From an uncultured Bradyrhizobium sp. (GTDB lineage: Bacteria > Pseudomonadota > Alphaproteobacteria > Rhizobiales > Xanthobacteraceae), in NCBI RefSeq assembly GCF_947648125.1, contig NZ_CANSMR010000022.1, positions 1-64,000 on the forward strand: a DNA stretch of 64,000 nt, given 5' to 3'. A program made the translations under genes and the position numbers. This document shows positions 36,449-45,627 of this stretch, piece after piece; position 1 is the first letter of the stretch, and each line of letters opens with the position of its first letter. Below the pieces are notes generated by a model that worked only from the letters and a program-made list of their open reading frames with translations, was not told where the DNA came from and searched no databases.

Positions 36449-37462
36449 TTAGGCCGATTCTGCCTGTCGCGCGGCGCCCCCGCGCTCCCGGAACAGCTTC
36501 TCCTCCCAGGCCAGCGCATGGCTCGCGATGGTCTCGAGATCGTCGTAGCGCGGGGTCCAGTCGAGCAGCGAGCGGATCCGGGTGGTATCGGCCACCATGG
36601 TCATGATGTCGCCCGGCCGGCGCGCGGCATAGGCGACCGCGAAATTGCGCATCGAGACCCGGCGCATCGCCTCGATGGTCTCGAGCACGGAATAGCCGCG
36701 GCCGTAACCGCAGTTCATCGTCACCGATTGCCCGCCGGCGCGCAGATAGGACAGCGCCGAGCGATGAGCCTCGACGAGGTCGCTGACATGGATGAAGTCG
36801 CGCACGCAGCTGCCGTCCTGGGTTGGATAGTCGGTGCCGAATACGTCGATCTTGGCGCGCTGGCCGGTCGCGGCCTCGACTGCGATCTTGAGCAGATGGG
36901 TGGCGCCGATGGTGGCAAGACCGACGCGGCCCTTCGGGTCGGCGCCGGCGACGTTGAAGTAGCGCAGCACGACGTAGCTCATGCCATGGGCGGAGGCGAC
37001 ATCGTGCAGCATGATCTCGGTCATCAGCTTCGACGAGCCGTAGGGCGACAGCGGACGCGTCGGTGCGATCTCCGGCACCGGCACCTGGTCCGGATTGCCG
37101 TAGACCGCCGCGGTCGAGGAGAAGATGAAGCGGTTGACGCCGCCCTTCACCGCCGCGTTGAGCAGGCTGCGCGTCGTCATGGTGTTGTTGCGGTAGTAGC
37201 CGAGCGGATCGCGCATCGAATCCGGCACCACGACCGAGCCGGCGAAATGGATGATGCTGTCGATGCCGTGCTGTGCGATCACGCCCTCGACGAGGTTCTC
37301 GTCGCCGGCGTCACCGATGAACAGCGGAACAGCTTCGGGCAGGAACGCGGAGAAGCCGGTGGAAAGATTGTCGACGACGACGACGCTCTGGCCGGCATCG
37401 ACCAGCGCATGAACCATGTGACTTCCGATATAGCCGGCACCGCCGGTCACAAGCACGGTCAT
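36449..37462 (-). CDS. galE: UDP-glucose 4-epimerase
   Basis: Interconverts UDP-glucose and UDP-galactose for surface polysaccharides. The 337-residue extended SDR has TGGAGYIGSHM at 6-16, the serine motif FSSTAAVYGNP, and YGSSK with catalytic Tyr and Lys. The GalE tract TRDGSC-like YPTQDGSCVRDFIHVSDLVEAH and RYFNVAGADP are present. GGGAGAGC precedes the ATG. It is divergent from a GT4 glycosyltransferase gene and leads the operon with the ABC exporter. Confidence 0.95.
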   Translation of the reverse strand: MTVLVTGGAGYIGSHMVHALVDAGQSVVVVDNLSTGFSAFLPEAVPLFIGDAGDENLVEGVIAQHGIDSIIHFAGSVVVPDSMRDPLGYYRNNTMTTRSLLNAAVKGGVNRFIFSSTAAVYGNPDQVPVPEIAPTRPLSPYGSSKLMTEIMLHDVASAHGMSYVVLRYFNVAGADPKGRVGLATIGATHLLKIAVEAATGQRAKIDVFGTDYPTQDGSCVRDFIHVSDLVEAHRSALSYLRAGGQSVTMNCGYGRGYSVLETIEAMRRVSMRNFAVAYAARRPGDIMTMVADTTRIRSLLDWTPRYDDLETIASHALAWEEKLFRERGGAARQAESA

Positions 37463-37593
37463 GGATAGAGCTCTCCCGATATCTTTAACGGGTGATGCTA
37501 GCGGGAGTGCGGTGAAGAGGGGGTTTCGCCGCGGCCGAACTGGCCACTATGCTTAATGTTGCGTATAGGAACTGGCACGAAACGGAGACTTGC

Positions 37594-38640
37594 GTGCCGA
37601 TCGAGAACACACCTGCCGGCGAGCTCGTGCTCATCGTGCCCAATCTGCACCGACGCTATTCGGGTGTCACCGCGACCAACCGCATGGTCGCGCCGAAGCT
37701 TGCCAAGATGTTTCGCGCAGGCTGGCTCGGCTCGCATCGGCCGGACGGCATCGACGCGATGGGATTTGCCGATCTGATGCGGCTGTGGCGGCGCGCGCGG
37801 CCTTTGATCTGGCACGCCCGGCGCAATGACGAGATGATCGTTGGGCTCGCGCTGCGCGCACTCGGCTGGCCGCTGAAGCTGCTGTTCACGTCAGCCGCGC
37901 AGCGCCATCACACTTGGCTGACGCGCTGGCTGATCCGCAACATGGATGCGATCATCGCCACCAGCCCGCTGTCGGCCTCCTATCTCAAGCGCGACGCCAC
38001 CGTGGTGATGCATGGCGTCGACACCGACCGCTATGCGCCGCCGGCCGATCGCGCGAACGCCTTTGCCGAGAGCGGATTGCCCGGGCGCTATGCGATCGGC
38101 TGCTTCGGGCGGGTGCGTGCGCAGAAGGGCAGTGACGTGTTCGTCGAAGCGATGTGCAGGCTGCTGCCGCGCTATCCCGATTTCACCGCTGTCATCGTCG
38201 GCGCGGTGGTGCCGGAACAACTGGCCTTTGCCAATGAGCTGAAGCGGAAGATCGAGGCCGCGGGCCTGCAATCGCGCATCATTATCACGGGAGAGCTGCC
38301 GATCGAGGATGTCGTGCGCTGGTACCAGCGGCTGACGATCTACGCCTTCACCTCGCGCAATGAAGGTTTTGGCCTGACCTTGATCGAGGCGATGTCGGCA
38401 GGTGCGGCGCTGGTGGCCGCGCGCGCGGGCGCCGCCGAGTTCGTGGTCGAGGATGGCGTCACCGGCGTGCTGACGCCGCCCGGCGATGCCGACGCGCTGG
38501 CGGCGGCGCTCGAACCCTTGATGCGCGATCCGGCGTCGGCCGCTGCGATGGCGGCGCGGGCGCGCCAACGAGTTGTGGATAAGTTCAGCCTCGATGCGGA
38601 AGCCGGCGCGATCGCGGCGGTCTATCGCGCGCTGATCTGA
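37594..38640 (+). CDS. Glycosyltransferase family 4, LPS core type
   Basis: A 348-residue GT-B enzyme. N-terminal LVLIVPNLHRRYSGVTATNR, central GCFGRVRAQKGSDVFVEA (donor-side glycine loop) and the C-terminal E-x7-E element SRNEGFGLTLIEAMSAGA are clear. The YSGVTATN segment resembles LpcC-type core mannosyltransferases of rhizobia. The GTG at 37594 has GGAG six bases upstream; the ATG at 37549 has none and adds a non-coding-looking 15 residues. The gene ends inside the convergent GT9 gene (19-base overlap). Sugar donor unproven. Confidence 0.87.
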   Translation: MPIENTPAGELVLIVPNLHRRYSGVTATNRMVAPKLAKMFRAGWLGSHRPDGIDAMGFADLMRLWRRARPLIWHARRNDEMIVGLALRALGWPLKLLFTSAAQRHHTWLTRWLIRNMDAIIATSPLSASYLKRDATVVMHGVDTDRYAPPADRANAFAESGLPGRYAIGCFGRVRAQKGSDVFVEAMCRLLPRYPDFTAVIVGAVVPEQLAFANELKRKIEAAGLQSRIIITGELPIEDVVRWYQRLTIYAFTSRNEGFGLTLIEAMSAGAALVAARAGAAEFVVEDGVTGVLTPPGDADALAAALEPLMRDPASAAAMAARARQRVVDKFSLDAEAGAIAAVYRALI

Positions 38641-39686
38641 GCCAGCACGCGCTCGGCGATGCCGACGACGTCTTCGGCCGCGATGTCGCGCATGCAGCGA
38701 TGGTCGTTCATGGTGCAGACCGTGCGCTGGCACGGCTGGCACGGCAGCTTGCTTTTGGTCTGCCGCACCGTGGCGGCGAGGCCGTTGAGGGGCGCCCAGA
38801 GATAGGGGTCGGTCGGGCCGAAGATGCCCATGGTCGGGGTGCCGATCGCGGCCGCGATGTGCATCAGCCCGGAGTCGTTGGTCACAGCGACGCTGGCCGC
38901 AGCCATCGCCAGCGCCCCGTTGCGCAGATCGGTGCCGGTGAGATCGCGGACCCGCGCGCCGCCGACAGCCGCGATCTCCTGCGCCAGCGCCTTCTCGCCG
39001 GGGCCGCCGACCACCCAGACGTCGAAGCCGTGTTCGGAGAACAGCCGCGCTGCCTCCGGATAATTGGTCCAGCGTTTCGAGACCCCGACCGAGCCGGGTC
39101 CGAGTGCGATGGCCGGGCCCGTGCCGAGGCCGTTGGCCTGCCGCCATCGGCCGACCTCGTCGGCGGGAACCCGCAGCTGCGGCACCGGCCATTCCGGTGG
39201 CCGGGAGGCGCCGTCGGGCAGCGCCAGGATGGCGTTCTTATCGATGAAGCGCGGCTGCTTCTTTTCGCCCCAACGCATCGCGTTGATCAGGCCGAACCGC
39301 GCCTCGCCAAAGAAGCCCACCCGCTCCGGGATGCCCGCCAGGGCCGGCGCGATGGCCGCCTTCCAGGTGCGCGGCAGCACCAGCGCGGTGGCGTAGTTCC
39401 GCTTCCGAAACTCGGCCGCCAGCGCCCGCTGCCGGGCCAGCGCCAGCCGGCTACGCGGCAGGTCGAACACGACACCGGCGCGAACGCCCGGCATATAATC
39501 GACCAAAGGGGCGCAAAGCCTAGATGTCAGGAGGTCGACCGGCCGGTTGGGCCAGCGCTTGCGGAGCACCCTGACCACGGTGTGGCCGCGCACAAAATCG
39601 CCGATCCAAACATAGGGCACGACGAGGATCGGTCTGGTATCCTCGGTATCCTGTGTTTCGATGTCAGATACTGAATCAATATTCAT
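38622..39686 (-). CDS. Glycosyltransferase family 9 (heptosyltransferase, WaaF-like)
   Basis: A 354-residue GT9 protein. After a short polar leader come PILVVPYVWIGDFVRGHTVVRVLRKRWP (family start), LGPGSVGVSKRWTNYPEAA (donor site) and VTNDSGLMHIAAAIGTPTMGIFGPTDP with the ADP-heptose-contacting region. CPCQ-type cysteines (LPCQPCQRTVC) follow, as in WaaF. It should add heptose to the LPS inner core, in keeping with hldD and hldE next door. The frame stays open far upstream across other genes, but ATG 39686 is the only sensible start. Its 3' end overlaps the convergent GT4 gene. Confidence 0.9.
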   Translation of the reverse strand: MNIDSVSDIETQDTEDTRPILVVPYVWIGDFVRGHTVVRVLRKRWPNRPVDLLTSRLCAPLVDYMPGVRAGVVFDLPRSRLALARQRALAAEFRKRNYATALVLPRTWKAAIAPALAGIPERVGFFGEARFGLINAMRWGEKKQPRFIDKNAILALPDGASRPPEWPVPQLRVPADEVGRWRQANGLGTGPAIALGPGSVGVSKRWTNYPEAARLFSEHGFDVWVVGGPGEKALAQEIAAVGGARVRDLTGTDLRNGALAMAAASVAVTNDSGLMHIAAAIGTPTMGIFGPTDPYLWAPLNGLAATVRQTKSKLPCQPCQRTVCTMNDHRCMRDIAAEDVVGIAERVLAQISAR

Positions 39687-39821
39687 TTCTAAACGGGCCA
39701 AAGCCGGATCGGCGCGGCCAAGTCGGTAACCGGTTCGCGATGTGAGGTAAAGCCGTCGTTGCCTGTGGCGCAGGAGTGGGGCAAAGCTGGCGGCTGCAAA
39801 GGAATCTGGCGGGATTTCATC

Positions 39822-40802
39822 ATGTTTCTGGTAACCGGGGGCGCCGGTTTTATCGGATCGAACGTCGTGGCCGCGTTGAATGACGCCGGGCGCAGCGACG
39901 TCGCGGTCTGCGACATCCTTGGCGGCGACGGCAAGTGGCGGAACCTGGCCAAGCGCCAGATCGCCGACTTCGTGCCGCCGGCCGAGTTGCTGGCTTGGCT
40001 GCAGGGCCGTCGGCTGGATGCCGTCCTCCATCTCGGTGCCATCTCGGAGACCACCGCGACCGACGGCGATCTGGTGATCGAGACCAATTTCCGTCTCTCG
40101 ATGCGGCTGCTCGACTGGTGTACCGCCACCGGAACCCCGCTGATCTATGCCTCGTCGGCCGCCACCTATGGCGACGGCGACCAGGGCTTCGACGACGATG
40201 GTTCGGTGGAGGCGCTCAAGCGTCTGCGGCCGATGAACCTGTATGGCTGGAGCAAGAACCTGTTCGACCTCGCCGTCGCCGAGCGCGCGGCGAAAGGCGA
40301 ACCCCTGCCGCCGCAATGGGCGGGGCTGAAATTCTTCAACGTGTTCGGCCCGAATGAATATCACAAGGGCCCAATGATGAGCGTGCTGGCGCGCCGCTTC
40401 GACGACATCAAAGCGGGCCGCGTCGTGCAGCTGTTCAAGTCGCATCGCGAGGGCATCGCCGACGGCGATCAGCGCCGCGACTTCATCTATGTCGATGATG
40501 TCGTGCGGGTGATGACGTGGCTGATCGCGACGCCGAGGGTCTCCGGCCTCTTCAATGTCGGCACCGGCAAGGCGCGCAGCTTCAAGGACCTGATCGTCTC
40601 GGCCTATGGCGCGCTCGGCCTGCAGCCGAACATCCAGTATGTCGACATGCCCGAGCAGATTCGCGGCAGTTACCAATATTTCACCCAGGGCGTCGTCGAT
40701 CGTCTCGGGCGCGCCGGATACAATGGTGGTTTTACGCAGTTGGAAGACGCGGTCGGGGCCTATGTGAACGGCTTTCTCGATCGCGCGGATCGCTATCGCT
40801 AG
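39822..40802 (+). CDS. hldD: ADP-L-glycero-D-manno-heptose 6-epimerase
   Basis: Last step of ADP-heptose synthesis. The 326-residue extended SDR begins directly with the NADP loop MFLVTGGAGFIGSN. Catalytic residues are in YASSAATYGDG and MNLYGWSKNLFD (Tyr, Lys); FNVFGPNEYHKGPMMSV is an HldD hallmark. ATG 39822 fits family starts; an upstream frame to 39759 is not needed. It is divergent from the GT9 gene and 18 bases upstream of hldE. Confidence 0.96.
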   Translation: MFLVTGGAGFIGSNVVAALNDAGRSDVAVCDILGGDGKWRNLAKRQIADFVPPAELLAWLQGRRLDAVLHLGAISETTATDGDLVIETNFRLSMRLLDWCTATGTPLIYASSAATYGDGDQGFDDDGSVEALKRLRPMNLYGWSKNLFDLAVAERAAKGEPLPPQWAGLKFFNVFGPNEYHKGPMMSVLARRFDDIKAGRVVQLFKSHREGIADGDQRRDFIYVDDVVRVMTWLIATPRVSGLFNVGTGKARSFKDLIVSAYGALGLQPNIQYVDMPEQIRGSYQYFTQGVVDRLGRAGYNGGFTQLEDAVGAYVNGFLDRADRYR

Positions 40803-40820
40803 AGCGGATGACGGTGACTG

Positions 40821-42293
40821 ATGTTCGATTTTGAAGCGATCTCGCGTGCAATGTCCGGCCAGACCGTGCTCTGCGTCGGCGACCTCATGCTCGACGAGTT
40901 CGTCTATGGCGAGGTGTCGCGGATCTCGCCGGAGGCGCCGGCGCCGGTGATCGCGGTGAGGCGCAGCGAGATCAATATCGGCGGCGCCGGCAACGTCGCG
41001 CGCAATATCGCCGCGCTCGGCGGCCGCTGCATCTTCGTCGGCCTGATCGGCGAGGATGCCGCCGGCACGGTGCTGACCGAGGCGCTGGCGAAAGAGGCGG
41101 GCATCGAGACCGTGCTGGTGCGCGACGCCGCCCGCCCGACCACGCGCAAGGTGCGCTTCGTCTCCGAACAGTTCTCGACCCACATGCTGCGCTCCGATTG
41201 GGAACTGGCCGCACCGGCCGCGCCGGCCATCGAACAGCGGCTGATCGATGCGATCCTGCCGCGCCTTGCGCGCGCCGACATCGTGCTGCTGTCCGACTAT
41301 GCCAAAGGCGTGCTGACCGCGCGCGTGATCCGCAATGTGATCGACGCCGCGCGCCAGGCGGGCAAGCGCGTGATCGTCGATCCGAAGAGCGCCAATCTTG
41401 CAATCTATCGCGGCGCGACCGTATTGACGCCGAACCGGAAGGAATTCGCCGAGGCCACCCGCAGCCGTGCCGACAACCAGGACAGCATCGCGCAGGCCGC
41501 ACCCGATGCGATGGTCCTCGCCGATTGCGAGGCGATGCTGGTGACGCAGGGCGAGCGCGGCATGACGCTGGTGACGCGGGACGGCGGTTCGATCCACGTG
41601 CCGGCGCTGCCGGTCAAGGTGCGCGACGTCTCCGGCGCCGGCGATACCGTTGCTGCGGCGCTGGCGCTGGCACTGGCTGCTGGTGCCGACTGGGACGGCG
41701 CGCTGCGGATCGCGAGTGCGGCAGGTGCGGTCGCGGTCGGCAAGACCGGTACCGCGATCGTCAGGTCCGCCGAGTTGCGGCGAAAGATCCTGCCGCACGC
41801 GTCGCTGGCGGCCGAGGAGAAGATCGTCACGGCCGGGGGCGATATCGACGCATATCTCGAGGAGTGGCGCAGGCAGGATCTGCGGATCGGCTTCACCAAT
41901 GGCTGTTTCGACATCCTGCACCCCGGCCACGTCAAGGTGCTGACCGGCGCGCGCAGCGCCTGTGACCGCCTGATCGTCGGATTGAACAGCGACGCCTCGG
42001 TGAAGCGGCTGAAGGGCGAGGGGCGTCCGGTGCAGAACGAGCGCGCCCGGGCCGAGGTGCTGGCGGCGCTGGAAGCGGTCGACCTCGTCGCGATCTTCGA
42101 GGAGGACACGCCGATCAACCTGATCACGAAGGTGCGGCCGAGCGTGCTGGTCAAGGGCGGTGACTATACCCGTGAGCAGGTGGTCGGCCACGAGATCGTC
42201 GAGGCCGCCGGCGGCGAGGTGGTGCTGGTCGAAGTCCTCCAGGGCCACAGCACGACGTCGCTGGTTGCCCGGGCCCGTGAGGGCAAGGCGTGA
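40821..42293 (+). CDS. hldE: Bifunctional heptose-7-P kinase / heptose-1-P adenylyltransferase
   Basis: A 490-residue two-domain enzyme. The N-terminal ribokinase-type domain (about 1-325) has [17 protein letters not shown] and the catalytic [17 protein letters not shown]. The C-terminal nucleotidyltransferase (about 350-490) has [18 protein letters not shown] with the HxGH motif. It phosphorylates heptose 7-phosphate at C1 and, after dephosphorylation by GmhB, adds AMP. No gmhA or gmhB is next to it. Its stop overlaps the start of the O-antigen ligase gene (GTGA). Confidence 0.97.
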   Translation: MFDFEAISRAMSGQTVLCVGDLMLDEFVYGEVSRISPEAPAPVIAVRRSEINIGGAGNVARNIAALGGRCIFVGLIGEDAAGTVLTEALAKEAGIETVLVRDAARPTTRKVRFVSEQFSTHMLRSDWELAAPAAPAIEQRLIDAILPRLARADIVLLSDYAKGVLTARVIRNVIDAARQAGKRVIVDPKSANLAIYRGATVLTPNRKEFAEATRSRADNQDSIAQAAPDAMVLADCEAMLVTQGERGMTLVTRDGGSIHVPALPVKVRDVSGAGDTVAAALALALAAGADWDGALRIASAAGAVAVGKTGTAIVRSAELRRKILPHASLAAEEKIVTAGGDIDAYLEEWRRQDLRIGFTNGCFDILHPGHVKVLTGARSACDRLIVGLNSDASVKRLKGEGRPVQNERARAEVLAALEAVDLVAIFEEDTPINLITKVRPSVLVKGGDYTREQVVGHEIVEAAGGEVVLVEVLQGHSTTSLVARAREGKA

Positions 42294-43582
42294 GCGCGAG
42301 CATCGCATCCCCGGCAGGCGCCGCGGCGTGCCCGGCCTGGCGCGATCCGGCGCGCTGGCAGACCACGACCGATGTGGTCGCGGTCCTGATTGCGGTGTCG
42401 CTGCCGTGGTCGACCTCGCTGGTCGGCATCTTCGGCGTGGTGCTGCTGATCTCGATTGCGCCGACCGTCGACCTGCGGGCGTTCTGGACGCTGCTGAAGC
42501 GGCCAATCTGCGTGGCGCCGATCGCGCTGTTTTGCCTCGCGCTCACCGGCACGCTCTGGTCGGACGCCGCCTGGGGCGCGCGATTGTACGCGGTCGGGCC
42601 GACCGCAAAGCTGCTGGTGCTTCCCGTCCTGCTCTATCACTTCCAGCGCTCGAGCCGCGGGACATGGGTGTTCGTGGCTTTCCTCGTCTCCTGCACGCTG
42701 CTGATGCTGATGTCGTGGCTGGTGCTTGCCTATCCCCACCTCGCGCTGAGGGCGCCGGCCCCCGGCGAGCAGGGCGTCTTCGTCAAGAACTACATCGACC
42801 AGAGCCAGGAGTTCACGCTGTGCGCGGTCGCGCTGGCCTATCCGATCGTGATGCTGTTGCGGGCCAATCGCGTCCTGCCGGCCGTGTTGCTGACTGGGAT
42901 TGCGCTCAGCCTGCTTGCCAATATGGCGCTCGTGGTGGTGTCGCGGACCGCGCTGGTGACCATTCCGATCATGTTCGCGGCGTTTGCGCTGCTGCATTTG
43001 CGCTGGCGCAGCATTGTCCTGATTGCGTGTGCGGCCGGTGCGTTGTCCGTGGCGGCGTGGTACACCTCGCCGCAACTGCGCGCGACGGCCGATTCATTCC
43101 AGCGCGACTACAAGCTCTACATGGAGCGCAACGAGCCGACGTCGCTTGGTTTGCGGCTCGAATTCTGGCGCAAATCGCTCGGCTTCTTTGCCGAGGCTCC
43201 GGTCATCGGCCATGGCACCGGCTCGACGCGGGGCCTGTTCGAGCGCGTCGCGGCCGGCGGCGTGAACCAGGCTTCCAGTGAGGTGATCGGAAACCCCCAC
43301 AATCAAACGTTGAACGTCGCCGTGCAGTGGGGCATTGTGGGTGTAGCGATACTCTACGCGATGTGGCTGCTGCACCTGTTGCTGTTCCGCGGCGACGGTC
43401 TCGTCAACTGGATCGGGCTTCTCGTCGTGGTACAGAATATTTCAAGTTCATTGTTTAATTCACACATCTTCGACTTTCATGAAGGCTGGATGTATGTGCT
43501 GGGCGTCGGGGTTGCGGGCGGCATGGCGTTGAAGGGGCGATTGGGGACGGATATGGAACCCGAGCCTCCGATCCGTCCATGA
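42290..43582 (+). CDS. O-antigen ligase family protein (WaaL-like)
   Basis: A 430-residue inner-membrane protein with about ten to twelve hydrophobic segments. The large periplasmic loop ends in the Wzy_C region: [31 protein letters not shown] and [17 protein letters not shown], with the conserved HNQ. It joins O-antigen to the lipid A-core on the periplasmic side; an O-antigen polymerase (Wzy) role is the alternative. The GTG start overlaps the hldE stop by four bases, so it is coupled to heptose synthesis, which favours the ligase reading. Confidence 0.85.
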   Translation: MSASIASPAGAAACPAWRDPARWQTTTDVVAVLIAVSLPWSTSLVGIFGVVLLISIAPTVDLRAFWTLLKRPICVAPIALFCLALTGTLWSDAAWGARLYAVGPTAKLLVLPVLLYHFQRSSRGTWVFVAFLVSCTLLMLMSWLVLAYPHLALRAPAPGEQGVFVKNYIDQSQEFTLCAVALAYPIVMLLRANRVLPAVLLTGIALSLLANMALVVVSRTALVTIPIMFAAFALLHLRWRSIVLIACAAGALSVAAWYTSPQLRATADSFQRDYKLYMERNEPTSLGLRLEFWRKSLGFFAEAPVIGHGTGSTRGLFERVAAGGVNQASSEVIGNPHNQTLNVAVQWGIVGVAILYAMWLLHLLLFRGDGLVNWIGLLVVVQNISSSLFNSHIFDFHEGWMYVLGVGVAGGMALKGRLGTDMEPEPPIRP

Positions 43583-43665
43583 TCGCTGGCATGGGCTCCG
43601 CAGATACGCTACAGCCTGCCAATGTCCCGTCGCGAACTCCCAGTTGCCAGCAACCCGTCCGTTAG

Positions 43666-45579
43666 ATGACGCGCCTTTCACAATTCACCACGCGCAACTT
43701 CCTGATTCTGGCACATGACGCGCTCGCGACGACGTTTGCGTTGCTGGCGAGCTTTTATCTGCGCTTCGAGGGCAGCCTGCTTACCGATCGGCTGCCGCAT
43801 TTGCTGCGCATTCTGCCCTGGTTCGTGCTGTTCAGCGTCGTGGTCAGCTATTTCTCCAATCTGACCACGGCGAAATGGCGCTTCACCTCGCTGCCGGACG
43901 CGGTGAACATCCTGCGGGTCGCCGCGGTGCTGACGCTGGCACTGGTCGTGGTGGACTACGTCTACTTCTTCACCGGGGCGAATTCGCCAAGTCCAGTGTT
44001 CCTCGGCCGCGTCACGATCATTCTGTTCTTCTTCCTCGAGGTGTTCGCGCTGAGCGCGCTGCGCCTCGGCTATCGCTACTTCCGCTATTCGCGCACGCGA
44101 CTTCATGCCCGATCCGACAATGCCGCGTCGGCGCTGCTGGTCGGACGCACGGCCGACGCGGAAGTCGTGCTGCGCGGCATCGAGAACGGCGCCATCAAGC
44201 GGCTCTGGCCGGTCGGCGTGCTCTCGCCGTCGGCCGCGGACCGCGGCCAGATGATCCGCAACATTCCCGTGGTCGGCGGCGTCGATGATATCGAAGCCGT
44301 GATTCGGGATTTCGAAAGCCGCCAGCGGCCGATCAAGCGCGTGGTCATGACGCCCTCGGCCTTCGAGCCGGATGCGCATCCGGAAAGCGTGCTGATGCGC
44401 GCCAAGCGGCTTGGTCTGATGGTCAGCCGCCTGCCGTCGCTGGAGGGCGGCGATACGCCACGGCTCACCAATGTCGCGGTCGAAGACCTGCTGCTGCGCC
44501 CGAGCCAGAAGATAGACTATGCACGGCTCGAGACGCTGGTGAAGGGCAAATCCGTCATCGTGACCGGCGGCGGCGGCTCGATCGGCGCGGAGATCTGCGA
44601 GAGGGTCGCGACCTTCGGCGCGGCGCGCCTCTTGGTCGTCGAGAACTCGGAGCCGGCGCTCTATGCGGTCACCGAGGCGCTGTCCGCGCGCGATGCCGGC
44701 CCCGAGATCGAGGGCCGGATCGCGGACATTAGGGATCGCGAGCGCATCACGCGCCTGATGAGCGAGTTCAAGCCCGACATCGTGTTCCATGCCGCGGCGC
44801 TCAAGCATGTGCCGATCCTGGAGCGCGACTGGAGCGAAGGGGTCAAGACCAACATCTTCGGGTCGGTGAACGTCGCCGATGCGGCGCGTGCCGCGGGCGC
44901 GAGCGCCATGGTGATGATCTCGACCGACAAGGCGATCGAGCCGGTGTCGATGCTCGGCCTGACCAAGCGGTTCGCCGAGATGTACTGTCAGGCGATGGAT
45001 CATGACCTGATGGCCGAGGCCAGAGGCAAGTCGCACATGCGGCTGATCTCGGTGCGGTTCGGCAACGTGCTGGCGTCCAACGGATCCGTGGTGCCGAAGT
45101 TCAAGGCCCAGATCGAGGCCGGCGGACCGATCACGGTGACCCATCCGGACATGGTCCGGTATTTCATGACGATCCGCGAAGCCTGCGATCTCGTGATCAC
45201 CGCCGCGACGCACGCGATGACGCCGGCGCGGCCTGACGTCTCGGTCTATGTGCTGAACATGGGGCAGCCGGTGAAGATCGTCGATCTCGCCGAGCGGATG
45301 ATCCGCCTGTCGGGCCTGCAACCGGGCGTCGACGTCGAGATCGTGTTCAGCGGCATCCGTCCCGGCGAGCGGCTGAACGAGATCCTGTTCGCAAGCCAGG
45401 AGCCGACGCTCGAGATCGGCGTCGCCGGCGTCATGGCCGCCAAGCCGAACCAGCCTCCGATGTCGACGCTGCGCAAGTGGCTCGCGGCGCTGGAAGATGC
45501 GATCGAGAGAGATGACCGCGTGACCATCCGTGCCGTCCTTCAGGACGCCGTGCCCGAGTTCGGATCGAATGCCGCCTGA
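43666..45579 (+). CDS. Membrane NDP-HexNAc 4,6-dehydratase (WbpM/CapD family)
   Basis: A 637-residue protein with four N-terminal membrane helices, a first Rossmann-like domain (LLVGRTADAEVVLRGI), and a C-terminal SDR dehydratase domain with GGGGSIGAEICE near residue 304. The family makes UDP-4-keto-6-deoxy-GlcNAc. The expected S-M-K catalytic set reads STDKAIEPVSMLGLTKR: Ser and Lys are present, but a plain count puts Leu where Met is usual, with Met one position earlier. With the WbpV-like reductase and WbpL-like transferase nearby it fits QuiNAc (or FucNAc) synthesis. Confidence 0.92.
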   Translation: MTRLSQFTTRNFLILAHDALATTFALLASFYLRFEGSLLTDRLPHLLRILPWFVLFSVVVSYFSNLTTAKWRFTSLPDAVNILRVAAVLTLALVVVDYVYFFTGANSPSPVFLGRVTIILFFFLEVFALSALRLGYRYFRYSRTRLHARSDNAASALLVGRTADAEVVLRGIENGAIKRLWPVGVLSPSAADRGQMIRNIPVVGGVDDIEAVIRDFESRQRPIKRVVMTPSAFEPDAHPESVLMRAKRLGLMVSRLPSLEGGDTPRLTNVAVEDLLLRPSQKIDYARLETLVKGKSVIVTGGGGSIGAEICERVATFGAARLLVVENSEPALYAVTEALSARDAGPEIEGRIADIRDRERITRLMSEFKPDIVFHAAALKHVPILERDWSEGVKTNIFGSVNVADAARAAGASAMVMISTDKAIEPVSMLGLTKRFAEMYCQAMDHDLMAEARGKSHMRLISVRFGNVLASNGSVVPKFKAQIEAGGPITVTHPDMVRYFMTIREACDLVITAATHAMTPARPDVSVYVLNMGQPVKIVDLAERMIRLSGLQPGVDVEIVFSGIRPGERLNEILFASQEPTLEIGVAGVMAAKPNQPPMSTLRKWLAALEDAIERDDRVTIRAVLQDAVPEFGSNAA

Positions 45580-45627
45580 CCGCGCCGTCCTGCGGGCGAT
45601 CAGGCAGGACCGTTTCGAAAGCCATTG

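Noticed and set aside
38622-42506. Open minus-strand frame of about 1,290 codons across hldD, hldE and the GT9 gene
   Set aside because: Only the last 354 codons (from 39686) look like a protein (GT9). The rest is antisense to hldD and hldE and shows the Arg/Ala/Asp-rich, motif-free composition of GC-rich shadow frames.
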